This document shows positions 6,836 to 9,153 of a stretch of DNA of 9,153 nt, one piece after another. Both the position numbers and the translations under genes were made by a program. Numbering within the stretch: the stretch's first letter is position 1; every line of letters starts with the position of its first letter. The notes under the pieces are model-generated. The model was not told where the DNA came from. It saw only the letters and a program-made list of their open reading frames with translations, and ran no database searches. Source of the stretch: UBA6382 sp964596865 (lineage in GTDB: Bacteria > Bacteroidota > Bacteroidia > Bacteroidales > Bacteroidaceae); assembly GCA_964596865.1 (NCBI GenBank), contig CAZQVW010000107.1, positions 1 to 9,153 on the forward strand, given 5' to 3'.

Positions 6836-7627
6836 ATGCCCCCAATTAGTTTGGACGAGATGTCCGGCATCCGCCTTATGAACCGCACCGACACCAAATT
6901 TTTGGCCAACAAGGAGCAGTTGGTGTGGGTATTGGCTTTAGCGCGGGAGCAATACTTCGTGCAGGAAATTGAGCATCAGCGTATTGCTCACTATCGCACC
7001 ACCTATTGGGACACCGATGACTATTTCTTTTTTCGTATGCACCAGGCCCAGCACCGCCCGCGCATGAAAGTGAGGGTGAGAACCTATGAGGACAGCAACG
7101 GGCTCACCTTTTTGGAGGTGAAGAAAAAGGATAATCACGGCAAGACCAAGAAAAAGCGCATCAAGGTGGTCTCGCAGCAAGATGTGAAAGACGATGGCGG
7201 CAGCGAATTTGTTTTGAAGCAAACAAAACACGATTTGAGCACCTACCACCCTTGTTTGCAGAACTATTTTTCGCGCATCACACTGGTCAATCGCGCCAAG
7301 ACGGAGCGGCTCACCATAGATTTTGACATTCAATACCAGAATTTCGACACCGGCCTTCGCGCGGGGTCGAATAATTTGGTGATTATCGAGCTCAAGCGCG
7401 ACGGGCGTGTGTTCTCGCCCATTAAGGATATTCTTCTGCGCCTAAGGATTAAGCCTTATGGCTACAGCAAATATGTTATTGGCTCTTATATGACCAATCG
7501 CAACCTCAAAGGCAACCTGCTTAAGCCCAAACTGCATTATATCAACAAGGTGAGCGCCAAAAAGGTGGCTCCTCTTGCGCCGGAGGGCCACGAAGAAAGT
7601 TCTCCCGCCCGCTTTGGCACTAAATAA
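6836..7627 (+). CDS. VTC-domain protein, polyphosphate-polymerase-like (triphosphate tunnel fold)
   Basis: This protein of about 263 aa has one VTC domain, the fold of the yeast polyphosphate polymerase Vtc4, a triphosphate tunnel enzyme that builds polyphosphate from ATP. Basic and acidic tunnel residues sit where the family needs them: N16-R17-T18-D19-T20-K21 near the start, R76/K78/R80/R82 in RPRMKVRVR, E94/K96 in LEVKKK, R158 and D162/D164 in ERLTIDFDI, E185/K187 in VIIELKRDG, and S211-K212-Y213 near the end. The catalytic set therefore looks complete. No transmembrane segment or signal peptide is seen, so the domain should be cytosolic, presumably docked on the DUF4956 protein encoded 40 bases downstream.

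The start is uncertain. Codons 6803-6835 upstream of the ATG are open in frame and read like the extra N-terminal residues of homologues (INDQISSLLEQ), but hold no ATG, GTG or TTG. The family call is firm; polyphosphate as the product is inferred. Confidence 0.88.
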   Translation: MPPISLDEMSGIRLMNRTDTKFLANKEQLVWVLALAREQYFVQEIEHQRIAHYRTTYWDTDDYFFFRMHQAQHRPRMKVRVRTYEDSNGLTFLEVKKKDNHGKTKKKRIKVVSQQDVKDDGGSEFVLKQTKHDLSTYHPCLQNYFSRITLVNRAKTERLTIDFDIQYQNFDTGLRAGSNNLVIIELKRDGRVFSPIKDILLRLRIKPYGYSKYVIGSYMTNRNLKGNLLKPKLHYINKVSAKKVAPLAPEGHEESSPARFGTK

Positions 7628-7667
7628 ACGCCTTTTCCCAACTTAATAATCACAAAAGAAAAATATT

Positions 7668-8363
7668 ATGTTAGCTCTTATCGACCTCATGCTCAACGCA
7701 GCCGGCGGCACTCTGGGGGCAGTCAATTGGATTGACGTGCCCGCCCTCGTAGAGATGCTCGCCCGCTTTCTTCTCAACGTAGTAATGGTATGGATAGTAG
7801 TGCATTTCTTCTACTATCCCAAAGGCGGGCGCCGCGATTACTATTTCACCTTTCTTTTGTTTGCGGTCAGCATCTTCATGCTCATCTATTTGATGGACGG
7901 CAGCAAGATGAAGATTGGCGCCGCCCTTGGCTTGTTTGCTGTGTTCGGCATCATCCGCTACCGCACCGAGTCAGTGCCCATTCGTGAAATGACTTATTTG
8001 TTTTTCATCGTGGCCCTGTCGGTGGTGAACGGTATGGCGGTGAAATTGAGCGTGGCGGAATTAGCAGCCGCCAACATCATTTTCCTATTGGCCGTGAGCG
8101 TGGCAGAGAGCGGACTGCTCTCCAAACACGAGAGCTACAAATATGTGAAATATGACAATATCGACCTCATCACGCCCGAAAAGCGCCCCGAACTGATAGC
8201 CGATTTGGAGAAGCGCCTCGGATTGAAAGTAACGAAAGTGGAAATCGGCTCCATCGACTTCCTGAAAGACAGCGCTCTATTAAAGGTGCATTACTCCAGT
8301 ACCACAGAGCAAAGCACCGTAGACCAGTTGGAGAAATTGCCACGCACATATAAAGACGAATAA
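7668..8363 (+). CDS. DUF4956 multi-pass membrane protein
   Basis: This 231-aa inner-membrane protein is of the DUF4956 family. Hydrophobic segments lie at about residues 30-50, 58-76, 83-96, 108-125 and 129-148, followed by a soluble C-terminal domain (about 155-231) with alternating charged and hydrophobic residues. The signature is the GLFAVFGIIRYRTESVPIREMTYLF stretch at 88-112, where the conserved R97-x-R99-T100 and E107 sit between membrane segments. DUF4956 genes are commonly adjacent to VTC-domain genes in bacteria, and here the gap is only 40 bases, so the two probably act together. A reasonable inference is that DUF4956 anchors the polymerase or moves its product across the membrane, by analogy with the membrane-coupled yeast VTC complex. 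No biochemical role is firmly known to me. The ATG at 7668 follows an A-rich leader and fits the family N-terminus. Confidence 0.9.
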   Translation: MLALIDLMLNAAGGTLGAVNWIDVPALVEMLARFLLNVVMVWIVVHFFYYPKGGRRDYYFTFLLFAVSIFMLIYLMDGSKMKIGAALGLFAVFGIIRYRTESVPIREMTYLFFIVALSVVNGMAVKLSVAELAAANIIFLLAVSVAESGLLSKHESYKYVKYDNIDLITPEKRPELIADLEKRLGLKVTKVEIGSIDFLKDSALLKVHYSSTTEQSTVDQLEKLPRTYKDE

Positions 8364-8454
8364 TTGCCTTTTAACCAGCGTCTTTATTGCAAGCACAGAG
8401 ATTTATTTCCCGTTTACCAAACCACAGCATAGACACAACTAAACTCTAATCCTT

Positions 8455-9153
8455 ATGAAGAATCGCATTGCCATCTTCTTCCTTTTCAGTATCACTGTTT
8501 TGTTTGCCCGTGCCGATGATTTCGGACTTTGGACAGGCCTGTCGGCCTCGCAGAACCTCGGTGTGAGAGGCCTGTCGGCAGAGGCCGGACTGGGATTTCG
8601 CGCCGACAACAGTTTGAAGTCGGTAAACCGCTGGAGCGGAAGCCTCGGGCTCAACTATTCCCCGATACAGCATTTGAAATTCGGCGTTGGCTACACCTAT
8701 ATCTACGCCTATAAGCAGGGCGAGCGCAAGGAGCATTACCGCGACAGCAACAATCAGTGGAACGGCTACAACTATTCCCATCCTTATTGGCGCAGCAAAA
8801 ACCGTTTCAATGTGGATGTGAAAGGCGACATCGATGTAGGGCGTTTTAACATCTCGTTGCGCGAGCGCTATCAGCTCACCCGCTACAATACTATCCACAC
8901 CGCGCGCGACCGCTACCGCTACGACCTCGTCGAAGACGAGAATGGCAAAAAAATCCACGAGCTGCGCGATGGTTATCCCGAGACAGAATCCGAGAAAAAG
9001 GACTGCAAGACAAAGGACTACCTCCGCTCGAAATTAGAGGTAAGTTATAATATCCGCCACTGCCGCATCACGCCCGCCGTGTCCGTGGAATTGGAGCAGA
9101 ACCTCCACAATGAATTTCATATCGATGAGGTGCGCTATTCCGCAGGCGTGGAC
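8455..9153 (+). CDS. Probable outer-membrane beta-barrel protein, DUF2490-like (3' end outside window)
   Basis: This reading frame is open from the ATG at 8455 to the window edge (233 codons). The N-terminus (MKNRIAIFFLFSITVLFARA, then DD) is a clear Sec signal peptide with likely cleavage near residue 20. The mature part begins FGLWTGLSASQNL and continues with alternating amphipathic strands: LSAEAGLGFR, WSGSLGLNYSPIQHLKFGVGYTYIYAY, KNRFNVDVKGDIDVGRFNISLRERYQL and LRSKLEVSYNI. They are rich in aromatic residues and separated by charged loops, as in Bacteroidota outer-membrane barrels. The order of strands resembles DUF2490. A charged loop near 160-190 (ENGKKIHELRDG, then ETESEKKD) would be extracellular or a turn. 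It follows the DUF4956 gene by 91 bases without a visible terminator or good promoter, so it is probably the third gene of the operon. Barrel and secretion calls are fairly sure; the family name is less so. Confidence 0.75.
   Translation, partial: MKNRIAIFFLFSITVLFARADDFGLWTGLSASQNLGVRGLSAEAGLGFRADNSLKSVNRWSGSLGLNYSPIQHLKFGVGYTYIYAYKQGERKEHYRDSNNQWNGYNYSHPYWRSKNRFNVDVKGDIDVGRFNISLRERYQLTRYNTIHTARDRYRYDLVEDENGKKIHELRDGYPETESEKKDCKTKDYLRSKLEVSYNIRHCRITPAVSVELEQNLHNEFHIDEVRYSAGVD

Noticed and set aside
8364..8454. Separate promoter for the barrel gene
   Set aside because: No TAnnTTTG box with a suitable -33 element was found in this 91-base gap, so read-through from the upstream genes is the simpler view.

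Overview
The window looks like chromosomal DNA from a member of the Bacteroidota, most likely order Bacteroidales. Three things suggest this. The DnaE and bL19 proteins read like Bacteroidales versions. Several intergenic regions carry the TAnnTTTG promoter -7 box typical of that phylum. Start codons generally lack a clear Shine-Dalgarno sequence and sit behind A-rich leaders. This assignment rests on reading the sequence, not on a database search.

Left part (1-2010). The window opens inside a DUF4143-type AAA ATPase gene (+ strand, 5' end cut off), an accessory protein with a PD-(D/E)xK nuclease-like C-terminus. After about 225 bases of non-coding DNA comes an orphan LuxR/NarL-type response regulator on the minus strand (1165-1830). 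No histidine kinase gene is visible beside it. The response regulator and the next gene are divergently transcribed from a 414-base intergenic region that holds a predicted promoter for each.

Middle part (2010-6700). A long leader precedes dnaE, the replicative DNA polymerase III alpha subunit (1246 aa from the ATG at 2245), whose PHP domain keeps all nine expected metal ligands. Then comes rplS (ribosomal protein bL19) with its own predicted promoter, a structured leader and a strong intrinsic terminator.

Right part (6700-9153). A co-directional, closely spaced set of three genes follows: a VTC-domain (polyphosphate-polymerase-like) protein, a DUF4956 multi-pass membrane protein, and a signal-peptide-bearing probable outer-membrane beta-barrel protein (DUF2490-like) that runs off the window. 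The last gene is easily missed because it has no stop codon here. These three form the least understood part of the window: a predicted cytosolic polymer-synthesising enzyme, an inner-membrane partner and an outer-membrane protein in one apparent operon.

No tRNA, rRNA, CRISPR array, insertion sequence or attachment site was seen.
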